Shown: positions 32,764-44,901, counted from the first letter of the stretch. The stretch: 64,000 nucleotides of DNA from Dipteris shenzhenensis (GCA_047967505.1 CM106540.1), one strand, 5' to 3'. The notes: a model not told the origin generated them from the sequence alone. Translations and numbers: made by a program.

Positions 32764-33513
32764 AGGTTAAAAGGAAGAATATTGTCTTCAAGGATTAGTA
32801 CAACTCCATCATGGACTTGCCCATCTAAGCAACATTTTATTTGGGGTGAGAAGAGGGCATCTAATTGTGAAAGGAAAGATCAGCATCCCAAGATTAGCAT
32901 GAAGACTTAGATCAAGGCATGATTTGGGTAAGTTAATGAGGGTTTGGTCTATAGGTGGAGATCCAAACTTTGAAGGATGATTCAAGTTGCTATTGTGACA
33001 TTTTGTTATTATTTGAAATGTGCCAACATTCCATCAATCCCTTGGTGGGGTCCACAAGGAGAGGGAAAGCCAGAGTGAAGGTAGCCACAAGGAGGGGAGT
33101 TTACAAGGAGAGGGGAGGGCAAGGTAGAAGGCAAGGAGGGGAGTTTACAAGGAGAGGGGAGGGCAAGGTAGAGCAAAGGTAGCCATGCTAGGAGGGGTGG
33201 TGAGGGGATAAGGGAGTTGCCACGAGAAGAGGCGAAGTGAGGAGTAGCCACGACGAGGACATGGGAGGGGAGGGGAGCAAGCAACCACAAGGAGAGGGGA
33301 GGGGAGGTAGAGAAAAGGTGAGGGAGATTGAGAGAGTAGCCATGAGCATGGGTAGTGGGCTATGATGAGGGGGTCTAAGAGAGAAGCTACAAGGAGAGCT
33401 TGGTGAGGGAAGAGGTGTGGAGGGGTACCTAAATGAGTGTGAGGATAGGAGCAATTGCAAGGAGAGGGGAGGGGAAGGTGGACCAAATTTGAGGGGAGTT
33501 GAGAGAGAAGCTT
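32764..33513 (+). repeat. left inverted arm
   Basis: It contains, besides the sequence shared with the right arm, a 44-bp tandem repeat (33089-33128 and 33133-33172, GGAGGGGAGTTTACAAGG...) and a strong purine bias. The Pro/Leu/Ser-rich frames on the opposite strand come from this bias and are not supported as genes. Confidence 0.7.
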
Positions 33514-34014
33514 TGGGAGGAGGGAATGGTGAGAAGAGACGAGGGGCTAAGGGAGCAATGAGTAGGAGAGGAGAGGAGAGGGCAAACGTAGCAAAGGTGA
33601 GCGGGGCTAACAGATTAGTTTCACAAGGAAAGAGTGGTAAGTGAAGGTGGGGCAAAGAGAATAGCTCAACTCGAGGGAGGGGCAGTGTGAGTAGAGGTTA
33701 GGGGCTATGGGATCAACTATGCCATGAGGAAAGTAGAGGAAGAGGTGGAACACAGTTGAAGGGGGATGAGAGAGCCGATGTGAGGAGAGGGGAGGGGCAT
33801 CAAAGGTAAGTGGGGCCAGCCCACAAGGAGATGTGACTGCAAGGTGGAAAGCTGTTGCACAAAGAGGGGTGGTGAGTGGAGATGATGGGGGTAAGGGATT
33901 AATTATGAGGAGAGGGGAGGTGAGGCGACAACTACGAGGATAGCTGAGGTAAAGCGAGTTGAGGTAAGGTGGTTGAGGGAGTAGCTGTGAGGAGAAGGTG
34001 AGGTGGGCTAAGAG

Positions 34015-34055
<41 letters not shown>

Positions 34056-34522
34056 ACACACCCACACACATTTTTTTATGAGAACCAATGTTGTTAACCT
34101 AATATCTGCATATTCATGCACACACACACGCACAACCCTAGAGGCAATGGACAAGGAGGAGAACACACAAAAATACACACATGCAAACATTCCTAAGAGG
34201 GGCAGCTAGAGGAAAACCATATGGAGAACGATTCTCTGACTTAGCTAGTTCAAGCATGCAAGAAATGAAGAGTGGACTTGGGGCAAAGGAAGGGAAGCTC
34301 AAGGTTGGGAGTAAAGTGGGATGTGGGGGGCCACACTCATGCATGCAAGTGCAAGCACACAAAAACATATATATATATAGAGAGAGATACATACATGCAA
34401 AAATGCACATGGGGTTCCATATGCGTATGTGTGTAATGTAGACACACCCACACCCATACACAGTATACACCCCTTACGATGTGGGTAGATTTCACTTGAG
34501 CATAACACATCTAGCATACCTC

Positions 34523-34556
<34 letters not shown>

Positions 34557-34948
34557 ACAATGGGTCTTCGCCTTCTCCTCTTGGATGGGGTTGTATATCA
34601 GAAAGCCATCTCATTAACAAGGTGAATGATAAATCTATCATTCATTAGGCTTGCCTGTGTATTGGTGAAATGCCCAAGAGAGCGCATGAAATTGGAGGCC
34701 CAAGGGAAGGAGATTAAGAGTGTGCAAAGAGGCGTAAATGAGAATGGCACAAAAGTCATATAAGGGGATCCCAAATAATCAATACTCTACGAGTGCACCA
34801 ACCATAAATTAACACCTAAGAGAGCATAAATAATAACAATGATTTTATTTTTCCCATCTCAAAACCACAACCTTCAATAAGGCTACCTACCGCAGGCCAA
34901 AAATTTCCATTAAGTGAAACACAAATAGCATATAAAGATTAAAAAACT
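33514..34948. other. foldback interior, left part: purine-rich and microsatellite DNA
   Basis: The G/A-rich sequence continues to about 34010. Then come a CT run (34016-34053), CA-rich patches, an AT/GA run (34368-34387), a C12 run (34522-34533) and another CT run (34532-34556). No gene is recognisable. Confidence 0.65.
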
Positions 34949-35134
34949 GGCATGCTTGCTTTCTTTTGTAGAAAGTTTGCTTGAGTGCTCCCTTCCACAT
35001 TGGTATCACTCCAATCTTTTGCTTCAGGATTTATTTCCTCATCATTTTGAGATGCTATTATCAAAACTTCATTTTGAGATGCTATTGTCAAAACTTGCTC
35101 AAGCAAACTTTCTACAGAAGAAAGTGAGCATGCC
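34949..35134. repeat. MITE-like hairpin with 37-bp arms
   Basis: GGCATGCTTGCTTTC...GCTTGAG (34949-34985) is an inverted copy, with a few mismatches, of 35098-35134. The loop holds two tandem 27-bp units (CATTTTGAGATGCTATT(A/G)TC...) at 35043-35096. Confidence 0.75.
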
Positions 35135-35154
35135 TTGCGAGAGAGCAGAATGAA

Positions 35155-35778
35155 CTATGCCATGAGAGAAGGCAAAAGGAGAGAGCAAAGAAGGGAAATT
35201 GTCCAGAGAGCATGTATGATAGTCAACTTTTGAGGAGGCGAGGAAGAAACGGCAAGGGAGGGCCGATCGGAGTCATGAGGATCATAGGGCTTGATATTCA
35301 AAGGGAGATTCAAAGACAAAATGCAAGAGGGAGTTGGGGTGTCATAAGTGAGGATGGAGAGGGGTGAAGCCAAGACGGAGGGGATCCAAATCGATGTGAA
35401 AGAGAGCCAGAGACATGGAAGAGGAGGGAGGAGATTGGAGTCCGAGTAGCTTCAAATTTTGTTGCCTATAACGGATGATGAACAGTTGAGGTTGAAGGAA
35501 TGATTGATGACAGTAGGGGAGGAGGGAGAAGATTTGGCCTGAGGCATGGCAAGTGCAAAGGCTGCTTTCTATCCAGCTTCTTTGTGTGACTTGCTAAAGA
35601 AGAGTCTCCTCATATTTGAAGGGAGTTTACACTTGATAGCAAAGCAACTGCTTTGCAGTAAAGATAAGGAAATTTGGCAGAAAATAGCTTTTAAATCCTC
35701 ATCATAAGACTGCTTGTCATAATGATTTAAGCAAAGTGTAGACATCCTTACATCTCTTACTGTAGAAACTGGTTGCAC
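35155..35778 (-). pseudogene. unrecognised reading frame inside the foldback
   Basis: One minus-strand frame runs from 35778 to 35155 (about 208 codons) with only two stops (TAG near 35574, TGA near 35454). It gives a Ser/Pro/Leu-rich product with a Lys/Arg patch (SNMRRLFFSKSHKEAG). No family is recognised. Low complexity makes a chance frame possible. Confidence 0.25.
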
Positions 35779-36482
35779 ATGTGGAGCGAAATTCCGAAAA
35801 ACAGTGTTAAAATGATATTAAGACATTGCACAATTCCTGTCAAATTTTAGTTTATTATAATGGAATACATCTTCGCTTTTTAAATCGTCAAGAGTTCTCT
35901 TATGTTGTGTATGTATCTCTTAATTTTCCAGATGTATGTCTACATCAATTTTAATAGTTTTCTTATGGAAATCTTAGTTTAAATCTTTTTTAATGACACA
36001 TGCATTTAAAACATACCTAGGTTGTCAAATGTTAATCCAATTCTTATTCTGGACTTCTAAACCTTTGACCTATTTTGATGGTTGATTAATGCATGCTCTT
36101 TATTGATACATCTGGTGCATCATGTTCTTAAGAAAGGCATTGATTCTATTGGAAAAACTCATTGGTATCTTGCATTTATAAAGTTTATACTCCCTTTCTT
36201 TCTTGTGTTTGAAAAGTAAGATCAAATTTTTGATGGTTTTGAATTATGTATGCATTACATATAACACTTTTGTGTTTATTGAGTATATCCTCAAAGAAGT
36301 AGGACTAACATGGTAGACTAATCTTAGCGGAGTGCTATTGATCCACTTCTCCTCTAACAAACAAATGAAAACAAAAAAGCATTCATCCCAAAACTTTGTT
36401 GAGCCATTGAGTTTCCTATGATATTTGCATGTTCCCCTAAACGTTTACATATCACAGACATGAAGAATTAATGAGCGAAATC
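35779..36482. other. foldback interior, right part
   Basis: AT-rich with no recognisable gene or repeat. Confidence 0.4.
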
Positions 36483-37175
36483 AAAAGCTTCTCTCTCAAT
36501 CCCCCTCACCTTTGGTCCACCTTCCCCTCCCCTCTCCTTCAATTTCTCATATCCTCACTCACTCATTTAGGTAATCCTCCACAGCTCTCCTCTTACCAAG
36601 CTCTCCTTGTAGATTCTCTCTTAGACCCCCTCACCATAGCCCACCACCCATGCTCATGGTCACTCTCAACCTCCCTCACCTTTTCTCTACCTCCCCTCCC
36701 CTCCCCTCTCCTTGTGGTTGCTTGCTCCCCTCACCTCCCCTATCCTCGTGGCTATTCTTCACTTTGCCTCTTCTCGTGGTAGCTCCCTCATCCCCTCACC
36801 ACCCCTCCTAGCATGGCTACCTTTGCTCTACCTTGCCCTTCCCTCTCCTTGTGGCTACCTAGCTTGCCCTCACCTTGTGGACCCCACCCCAAGGGATTGA
36901 CAGAACGTTGGAATATTTCAAACAATACCAAAACATCACAATAGTAACTTGAATAAGCTTGAATCATCCTCCAAAGTTGGGATCTCCACCTATAGACCAA
37001 GCCCTCATTAAGTTACCCAAATCATGCCTTGATCTAAGTCTTCATAATCTTGGGATGGTGTTTCCTTTCACAATTAAATGTCCTCTTCTCACCCCCAAAT
37101 AAAATGTTGCCTTGATGGGCAAATCCATGATGGAGTTGTACTAAGCCTTTGAAGACAATATGCTTCCTTTGTGCA
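36483..37175 (-). repeat. right inverted arm
   Basis: It is the inverted copy of 32764-33513 without the 44-bp tandem expansion. The pyrimidine-rich strand is the plus strand here. Confidence 0.7.
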
Positions 37176-38822
37176 ACCTGATTGACCAGTTAGAATCAGT
37201 CCACTAGGCCCTTAAAATAGGAGTCATTGCATTCGCTTGATCTGCAACCAAATAAGAAAGTATGTTTGCTTAATGATTGCATCGGGATATGCACTCTCTG
37301 ATACTGACACACCACTACTGTAAAGCGAAAGTTGTACCGTATCTTCTTGTAAGCATGGCCTATTCTCTTGTAGGCACGACCTTTGGGCTTTTGCTGCTTT
37401 AGTGATGGTGTTGCCTTTGACTAGAAGAAGCACCAACGTTATTGCTCAGTCCTGCATCATCTGCTCCATTTTCTCTTGCTCCTCGATCCCATCTTGGATG
37501 ATGTCACTCCTGCTTGCGCATCGCCTTGACATCTACTAGCCACTGCATTTGGTTCCTCTACAATGATTCCACCCTTACTAGCTTGGACCACTGTTCACAT
37601 CAACTGCTCACAAATTGTCACCCCTAGTGGTAGGTTAAGGTCTTGCTGCTCTTGCAACAATGCCAGGAACTTGAATTCCTATGAGAGGGGGCATCTTGAA
37701 GTGTAGAAAAGGGTGTGTGGCAATTGGCATAGTGCACCTCCAGGAACCGATTACCTGCCTTCCACCAAGGGGGTCGAGGCAGCAAAGTAAGTGCAAAAGA
37801 ATGTGCGGTACCCTCCAACTAGAAGCATGACCTCTGCATCTTCTCTTTGAGCTAGTTGACTTGGTCCATCCACCCCCTGAGAACACGGGATCCTATCTCT
37901 GCAAGTGCATTGTAGTGGTCTTCCCATGACTCCGTGAACTCATCCACTACTGCCTTTCTTTTATCTCTACCATGACCGCCACCTTCAATGGTACCTTGTT
38001 GCAATCCGGTGATGGTGGTGGTCAGACTTTGGCTTGCCATTGTTCTTTCCATAGTAGCATCCACACCCACACTTGAGAGACCACCTACTCCGCCACCCTC
38101 ATCTGGATCTGGGCGTCTATGGATGATGCTCCGACAAGTCTTGAAATCAAAGGAACGTTGCCAGCGTGCAATTTGGGCATCTCACTCTTGCCACATTTCA
38201 TCCTCTAGAGTGGCCAACAAGTTGAATAGCTAGTCCACATTGATTGACACTGGGCCGGGCACCGTTGAAAGGAAATGGGCCAATGCATTTGACGTCTATC
38301 AACTGTGCAGTTCCACAAACATACTCTGAAGACTCTCTTCATGGAGAGTGCATACATTATCCACAGCCTGCTCTGAATTACGTATCTGCTCTTCTAGAGT
38401 GCGGAGTCGGATCTTGTTCTACTACATCCATGCCAACTGGCTCTAGAGCTCAGCATTTTATGTTTGCAATGCCTCATTTTCACTCTGCAACTTTGCCAGC
38501 TGCACTGTATTGGCTTGCTACACTGCCCACTATCTTGATACTGTAGCAAATAGCAGCCACATGCCTCTAATTGGACCAGCGATGACACTGTTGTTGAGGT
38601 CCTCAAGGATAACATCATGAGAGGGGACCTATCAGCGACAAATAGAGTAGATGTGATTGGCAGTGAACAAACCAGCTATGTGGACACTCTCGAGATTCTT
38701 GCTATTGTTGATGTGGAAATGACTAGTAGTCGAGATGCCAATGGATTGCATAATTGCCTCTGACCACTATCGGAGAGAGTTTCCAAAACCTACTACACTT
38801 CCCAAAAGAAATTCAAGACTGG
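37176..38822 (-). pseudogene. long unrecognised reading frame with 25 in-frame stops and no detected frameshift
   Basis: Reading one minus-strand frame from about 38822 to 37176 gives about 549 codons of protein-like sequence. Examples are SVHIAGLFTANHIYSIC, VPSHDVILEDLNNSVIAGPI, QLAKLQSENEALQ (coiled coil), LRTLEEQIRNSEQAVDNV, WEDHYNALAEIGSRVLRGWM, EVHYANCHTPFSTL and DVKAMRKQE. I counted 25 stops (16 TAG, 6 TGA, 3 TAA) but needed no frame shift. The family is unknown; the coiled coil and overall look could be a retrotransposon structural protein or a plant gene relic. It runs from a purine microsatellite at its 5' side straight into the right arm of the foldback at its 3' side. Confidence 0.6.
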
Positions 38823-38860
38823 AGGGAATAGAGAGGGAGAGGGAGAGGGAGAGGGAGAGG

Positions 38861-38912
<52 letters not shown>

Positions 38913-38940
38913 GAGGGAGAGGGAGAGGGAGAGGGAGAGG

Positions 38941-38998
<58 letters not shown>

Positions 38999-39073
38999 GA
39001 GGGAGAGGGAGAGGGAGAGGGGGATGGGGGGGGAGGGAGAGAGAGAGAGAGAGGGAGAGGGGGATGGGGGGGA

Positions 39074-39119
<46 letters not shown>

Positions 39120-39134
39120 AGGGAGGGAGGGAGG

Positions 39135-39176
<42 letters not shown>

Positions 39177-39180
39177 CAGG
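38823..39180. repeat. GA / GGGA microsatellite
   Basis: About 350 bp of nearly pure purine is built of GA, GGGAGA and GGGA units with internal higher-order copies (the 38825-38935 block resembles 38936-39020). Very long Arg/Glu and Ser/Leu/Pro frames on the two strands are artefacts of this repeat. Confidence 0.95.
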
Positions 39181-39302
39181 GAGGGAGATTGCCATGTGCC
39201 ATGAGGGAGAGGGAGGGATATAAATAGATATATACAAATATATATAATATAAGAGCGCGCACGTTCTCATTCAATCTCACATCCCTCTTTGAGCCCACCA
39301 AG

Positions 39303-39344
<42 letters not shown>

Positions 39345-39388
39345 ATTATCTTTCTCCCTCTCTCCCTCTCTCTCTCTCTCTCTCTCAT
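39303..39388. repeat. CT microsatellite
   Basis: Two CT runs, 39303-39343 and 39354-39388, are separated by AATTATCTTTCTCC. They are complementary in composition to the purine tract 120 bp upstream. Confidence 0.9.
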
Positions 39389-42289
39389 GCATGCTCCCTT
39401 ATCTCTTCATGCTCTGGTGCCTTGAAACTGCCTTGCTCCCACCCTCTCTTGCTTCCTTTCTCTATGCTCTATGCCACCTGTAGAACGAACACCCCTCCTA
39501 TCAGAGGCATCTTTTCTATCTCTCCTTTGGTAAATTTCAAATATGATGCATTGTTGTAGCTCCTATTGAAAGCTGCAAGAGCTTCCCAATGACTTTGTAT
39601 CCCAAAGTGGAGTCCATGATCATGCTGGGATATTCATTGCTCTCAGGAAAGTCTTCCGAGGTGCAAAGTATACTAGCACTACATGTGTAAGTAGGTTCTC
39701 TGCTTATCCGTGTTTGAGGACCTATAGAAAACTATATCAGTCATTTGTCTACAACATATGGAATGTTATGTCTTGGGGTGAAGGTCAAAAGCATGATTGG
39801 CAAGGGAGGTACTGTTATCAAATTATCAAATGTCTTGCCCTTCCTATTAGGCATTGGTCTCATAAGGAGCAATTGTAGAGTAACAAAAGGAATAACCAAT
39901 TTTATGCAGCCATGAAGAAGACAAAAGGATAGAAGAAAAGACCATAAATAACATCTCATTGTTATAGTCCTAGTGTCGAAAAGCATAGGCAACTAGTTAG
40001 GTAGGGCAAATCTCAAGACATTTTATTTTCTTCTTATCTTATCTTATCTTATCTTATATTTCTTATTTGCAAACTTCCATCTGGTTGATATAGGAGAGTC
40101 CCACGTGGTAAGATTAGGAGAGTTTTTCACATCTTACCTTATTATTCTATCTTTTAATTTTTGTTTGTGGTGAACATACTCAAGGGGGGACCCCACTCAT
40201 AAATATGTAAAAATAGCACATGGGTTCAACAGAAGGAACTTGTTAAACCCCCTTTTTACACATTTTTCACATGTAAAGGGTATCATATAAAGGGGGTATT
40301 CACAGATTGAATAGAAAAAAGGTTTCTTTTATTCATTATATATTTATAGATAAGTGCTTTTACAAATAGGCTTTCAATCCATCTGATGTATAGGGGTTAT
40401 ACATAGTGACCCCTTTGAGTGAACATACGAGGCTAACATGCGGAAATAGAAAGGAGAGAGGTGTTGGCAAAGGAGATCAACAAGGCATGTAAAAATGGAG
40501 TGCCTCGCATATGGGTTTTCTTTAAAATTATGAAACGTTAGGTTTGCTCCATCTCATGTATAATGACCAGCTTGCATGTATTTGGGCTTTTTTCTTTGCA
40601 AACTGCCTACATCATTATCTTTGGAGTTGTTGATCCCAACAATAAAACCCTTGCCTTCATACCTCACCAATCTTCTTTACCTTGTTAACAAAGCTCCTAG
40701 AAATTATAGCTATTGAGGTGATATCAATGTGGCTACACATCATAGGAGATTGTAGAGGGCCAGTGGAAATGTGGTTGAAAATCTAGGCATCCCATCAATG
40801 GTTGAAGTACGATCTTTCCCACTTAGGCATCATAGGTAGGCCCATTGCTCATTCATGTCATTAAGAAATGGAAGGATAAGCAATGGATCTAAACCTCAGG
40901 GGTGCACTAACTAGAAACCCTATGTATCATGTACATTCAAGGGGTATTTAAAAAACCCCTCAACTAAAATTTTCCCCCCAATAAAAACACCCCTCTTTAT
41001 TTATGAGAACTAAGTGATTTTTTTCTAAAGTTGAAGTAAAAAAACCCATCCTATTATTGTAAACTTGTTAAAATTTTCCCAAAACTTAAATTAAAATACC
41101 CCTCCTTTTAAATGCACGTGGTACACTAAAATTCTATGAGGTGAACCCCCTGAGATCTAAACAAATCAAGTCCCAATGGGCATCAATGCAACATACCCTT
41201 GGTTGCCCAAGATGATATCCATAGCATTGGACCCAATCATCCCATATTTCCTCCACAATTCAAACATAATGCCCACTGGCAGGGACTTGCAACACCCGCA
41301 CACTAGAGTAAGGGCTAGCTTGAGCTATAGTACCTCATTAATGCACCAAGCCCAGCAACCTAGCAAAAGGGGGATTGCATCTATTGGGCAATCACTCCAA
41401 GGATTTTCATCAAGACCCCTAAGTTTTAAGGCATAGTTAGTGTCTGCTATCCCCCTACTAGAGTATCTTTTGGTGTTCGGACCATAAGAAATTAGTCAGA
41501 GATAAGTTTGGGCAAGTTTAGACACTTGGACATGGCCAAGGTGATAACCAAATGGCAAGGTGGTGAGCCAAAAATTAGGTGGTACTTAGTGAATATGGTG
41601 CAATATATGAGTAACAAGAAGATCAAAAGTGATCATGGGCAACGACGGTGGGCCACCTTACAAGAGGCAACACACTTCCTTTAAAAGGCATGACAGGGCC
41701 AAAAGCCAAGGTTAGAACTAGAACCTAAATGAGAGGGAGCTAGGGAGTTCAATTTGCTTCTGTTTTGTACTATTGCACCATTGAGTAGTCCATGCATATC
41801 ACTACTGACTATTTGTAATCGGGCCTATGTTTATGATCTGGCACCAATACAAGAACGGAACCCCCTATCTTTGATAGATGATTGACAAATACCTCTGCAA
41901 TCTTTCCTTCACAAACCATTGAGATTAAATGTCCCCTAGAGAACTTTTAATGGAAATTCAATTAATTAGATTCCTCCCCTCCATGATTCAATGACGTTAA
42001 TCTAAGTTATAATGACTAGATTGAATTAACCTAAGTGCATGCAAAAAATTAAAGTTTCCCTATCGCTTTTCCTAAAAATCTAGTTGGCCTGAATTTGGAT
42101 CCTTCTAGCTCCTTTTGAAACTTGCCTCCCTACGCTCCTTGCTCTCCCTTTTGCACGATTTTTTTGTTCAAAAATGTATTTTAAATCGTATTTAATTCCA
42201 TAAATCTTGAATTAATTCTTTAATAACGTTATTTCTTATCAAGTCAAAGAAAACTTGAAAACTTGCTAACTTTGATAAGGGACTTTACA
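39389..42289. other. spacer of 2.9 kb, no gene recognised
   Basis: It contains a short CTTAT microsatellite (about 40031-40058), runs of CCCC and AAAA words, and an unremarkable 86-codon frame at 41176-41436. I see no family, no tRNA and no LTR ends here. Confidence 0.45.
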
Positions 42290-43170
42290 AATCCCTTATG
42301 GAATATGATCAAATCCCATAAGGGATATGTGAACTTTTCTATGGGACTTCAAATTTCTTGTGGAACATGGATTAAATCTCATAAGGGACCCCAAAACTCC
42401 TATGTGGGACTTCAAATCCCATGAGGGATCCCAAACTCTTATGTGCAACTTTAAATCCCTTGTAGGACATGGATCCCATCTCATATGAGACTGCGAAACT
42501 CCTATGTGGGACTTCAAACCCCATAAGGGACCCTAGAACTCCTATGTGAGACTTCAACATCCATAAGGAACCTCCAACTGCCTATATAGGACTTGAAATA
42601 TCCTGTTTGGAAATTCAAATATTGCATGTGGGATATTGATTCTCTCCCAAAGTGGACTTCTAAACCTGGATGCGGGACTTTAAGTATGATTTTAGGACTT
42701 TAAAGGTTCCATTTGGTATATTGATCCACTCTTATATGGAAGTAGAAAACTCATATATGGGACTTCAAATATCGTGTTCAACAAGAGTCCAAGTAACTTT
42801 AAATATCCCATTTGGAAATTCAAATATTCCATGTGGGATATTGATACACTCCCAAAGTGGGTTTCTAAACTTGTATGTGGGACTTTAAAGTGATGTTTAG
42901 AACTTCAAAGTTTCTATGTGGGTATTGATCCACTCCTATATGGGAGTACCAAACTCATATGTGGGACTTCAAATGTCATGTTCAACAAGATTTCAAATAC
43001 TCATGCAAGATACCGATTTAATCCATCAAGGGCTATTGGTTAAAGACTTCAAATATTCACACGGGATATTGGTTATAGGCTTTAAATATTCACATGGGAT
43101 ATTGATTGAAATTTTATGTTTAAGGGTTCAAATATTCAAGCAGTATATTGATTCAAATACCATGTTTAAG
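42290..43170. repeat. degenerate satellite, left part
   Basis: Units of roughly 40-60 bp share TATGTGGGACTTCAAATCCCATAAGGGA and later TTCAAATATTCACATGGGATATTGATT (each quoted word is a loose consensus). Short frames encoding KSHIGV.GSLMGF-type repeats reflect the array. Divergence between units is high. Confidence 0.8.
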
Positions 43171-44701
43171 AGGATTACCAAAAGGCGAGTGACAAAAAGC
43201 GAGCGAGCCAAAAAAAGCGAGCAATAAAAAAACAATAAAAGATTTATAAATCCCCCATTTCAGTAGCAAAAAATAATAACTTATTCAAAAGTCCATATGT
43301 TTTATCAATGCTAGAAGGTTAAATATGCATATAACTTTCTGAGCGACTAACACTAATTTCACATCATCCATGAGATACTTTGTATGTTCAATTTCCAATT
43401 CATTGTTTGTATTGAAGACAAACCCTATAGTAACTGCAATCAAGTTCTCTCTTTCCACTAGAGTAATTGAGATCATCAATGCAGCCTTCCACATAGGTGG
43501 GGTGTTTCCAAGGACTCCTTGCATGGATTAATCTAGATTCCATGCATATGTAAATGCTTAGCTTTTTAAACTCTATTCACTCTTGGAATGAAACCCATGT
43601 TTCTTTGTTACTAGAAAAATATCCTTCCCTAATTATTTATTCTTAGCTCCCACTAATCTAACCAATGCAACAAATTAACCACAAATTCATATTTTGGTGC
43701 ATTAAATTTTACTAGATGGTGTAGAAAGACATGATAATCATCTAAAGTACGCCTTGCCATTTGATTTGATACGTAACATGACCTTGTTTGGACTTGTAAA
43801 TCAAAAGATACAAGGATGTGAAAATGCCCTCTTTTGGGCCAAAACAGGGAGCGCGTTAAAGAGGGCATTTTCACATCCCTATATTTTTGCAAGATGTCAA
43901 CATATGATTTTTTTGGCCCAAAAGATGAGTTTTTAACATCCCTACATCTTTTTATTGTCAAATATAAATGGCATAATGTTACATATCAAATCAAATGACA
44001 AGGCATGATTTAGATCAATATCATGCCTTTTTGCACCATCTAAAAAAATTGTGTGCATCAGAATATGAATTTTGTGAGATTTTGTCCAATTTTTTGCACC
44101 AAGTTTAAAGCAAGGTTTCCCATAATGGGGAGCGAGAAGACACTGTCTATTTTGGAAAAAAAAAACCAAAATTTAACATCGTCTACCTTTTAATTGTACT
44201 CTGGGGATCACTCTTCATAAACCCATAAAGCATGTGGAAGCAAGCATGTATTAAAAATTACCCCTATTCTTGCAATTTACATTTTGTCATGTAAATGGTT
44301 GAACCCATGTATGTGTTTACATTTTAAAATATCTACATATATAAATTACATTAAGTTGCTATTTTATAAATCCCCTCATGCACACAAACAACATGTAAGT
44401 CCCCCCACTAAAAAATATCCCTCAATGCACAAAAGTGGTATGTTACATGTTTATGAGTGACCCCCCAGGATAATTGCCAAACCCAAATGGGGTCATGTTA
44501 CAAAAGTCCTTAACTTTAGACTACTCAATTTCAAGAAATGTGACACATAACCACTCTTTTGAATACTTTATACTTCAAGCAATTATTTTATAAAAAACTT
44601 AGATTCTTTCTTTGCTTGCTTGATTTTCCAATCACTTCAACTAATTGTCGCTCACTTTTTTGGGCTTGCTTGCTTTTTCTCGCTCGCTTTATTGACTGCC
44701 T
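43171..44701. mobile_element. 1.5-kb inverted-terminal element with 11-bp target duplication
   Basis: CCATGTTTAAG occurs at 43160-43170 and again at 44702-44712, and the satellite resumes directly after it. The insert starts AGG and ends CCT. Subterminal blocks are imperfectly inverted: AAAAAGCGAGCGAG then CAAAAAAAGCGAGCAA on the left, against the reverse complement of CTCGCTCGCTTTATTGAC and TCGCTCACTTTTTTGGGCTTG on the right. No coding frame is credible. A 9-11-bp duplication is typical of Mutator-like elements (established), so a non-autonomous MULE is likely. Confidence 0.7.
43660..44090. repeat. large hairpin nested in the inverted-terminal element
   Basis: The left arm, about 43660-43848, pairs with about 43908-44090. 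Landmarks: ATTCATATT, TAGATGGTG, GCCTTG(C/T)CATTTGATTTGATA(C/T)GTAACAT, GATGT(G/T)AAAA, TTTTGGGCCAAAA. The loop contains a further copy of the GGGATGTGAAAATGCCCTC block in inverted orientation. Confidence 0.7.
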
Positions 44702-44712
44702 CCATGTTTAAG

Positions 44713-44901
44713 ACTTCAAATATTCACGAGGGATATTCATTTAAATGTTATGTTTAAGACGTCATATATGGAGACTTAAAATTTCATGTTTGACTTCAAA
44801 TATTCATGCAAGATATTGATTCAAATGTCATGTTTAAGACTTCAAGTGGTCACATGGGATATTGATTTAAACCATCAAGGGCTATTGGTTTATTTCCATC
44901 T
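44713..44901. repeat. degenerate satellite, right part
   Basis: It continues the array of 42290-43170 after the insertion, with TTCAAATATTCA(C/T)G and ATATTGATT units and several (C)ATGTTTAAGAC words. Confidence 0.75.

Larger units (their letters stand above)
32764..37175. mobile_element. candidate foldback/long-TIR element
   Basis: Left arm 32764-33513 and right arm 36483-37175 are inverted copies of each other. Landmarks from the outer ends inward: AAGGAAG, ATATTGTCTTCAA, TAGTACAACTCCATCATGG, GATCAAGGCATGATTTGGG, GGAGATCC, GGGGTCCACAAGG, then a purine-rich tract ending AGGGGAAGGTGGACCAAA. A spacer of about 3 kb separates them. Long inverted ends suggest a foldback or Mutator-like non-autonomous DNA transposon. 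No target duplication was found, so an inverted duplication is an alternative. Confidence 0.55.

Noticed and set aside
33009-33655. Pro/Leu/Ser-rich minus-strand frames
   Set aside because: Compositional by-products of purine-rich minisatellite DNA in the left inverted arm; three overlapping frames are equally open.
37176-38822. Stops removed by fern U-to-C RNA editing
   Set aside because: Such editing is known for organellar transcripts. The surrounding transposons place this segment in the nucleus, so decay is the simpler reading.
38735-39388. Long Arg/Glu and Ser/Leu/Pro frames on both strands
   Set aside because: They are pure translations of GA/CT microsatellites.
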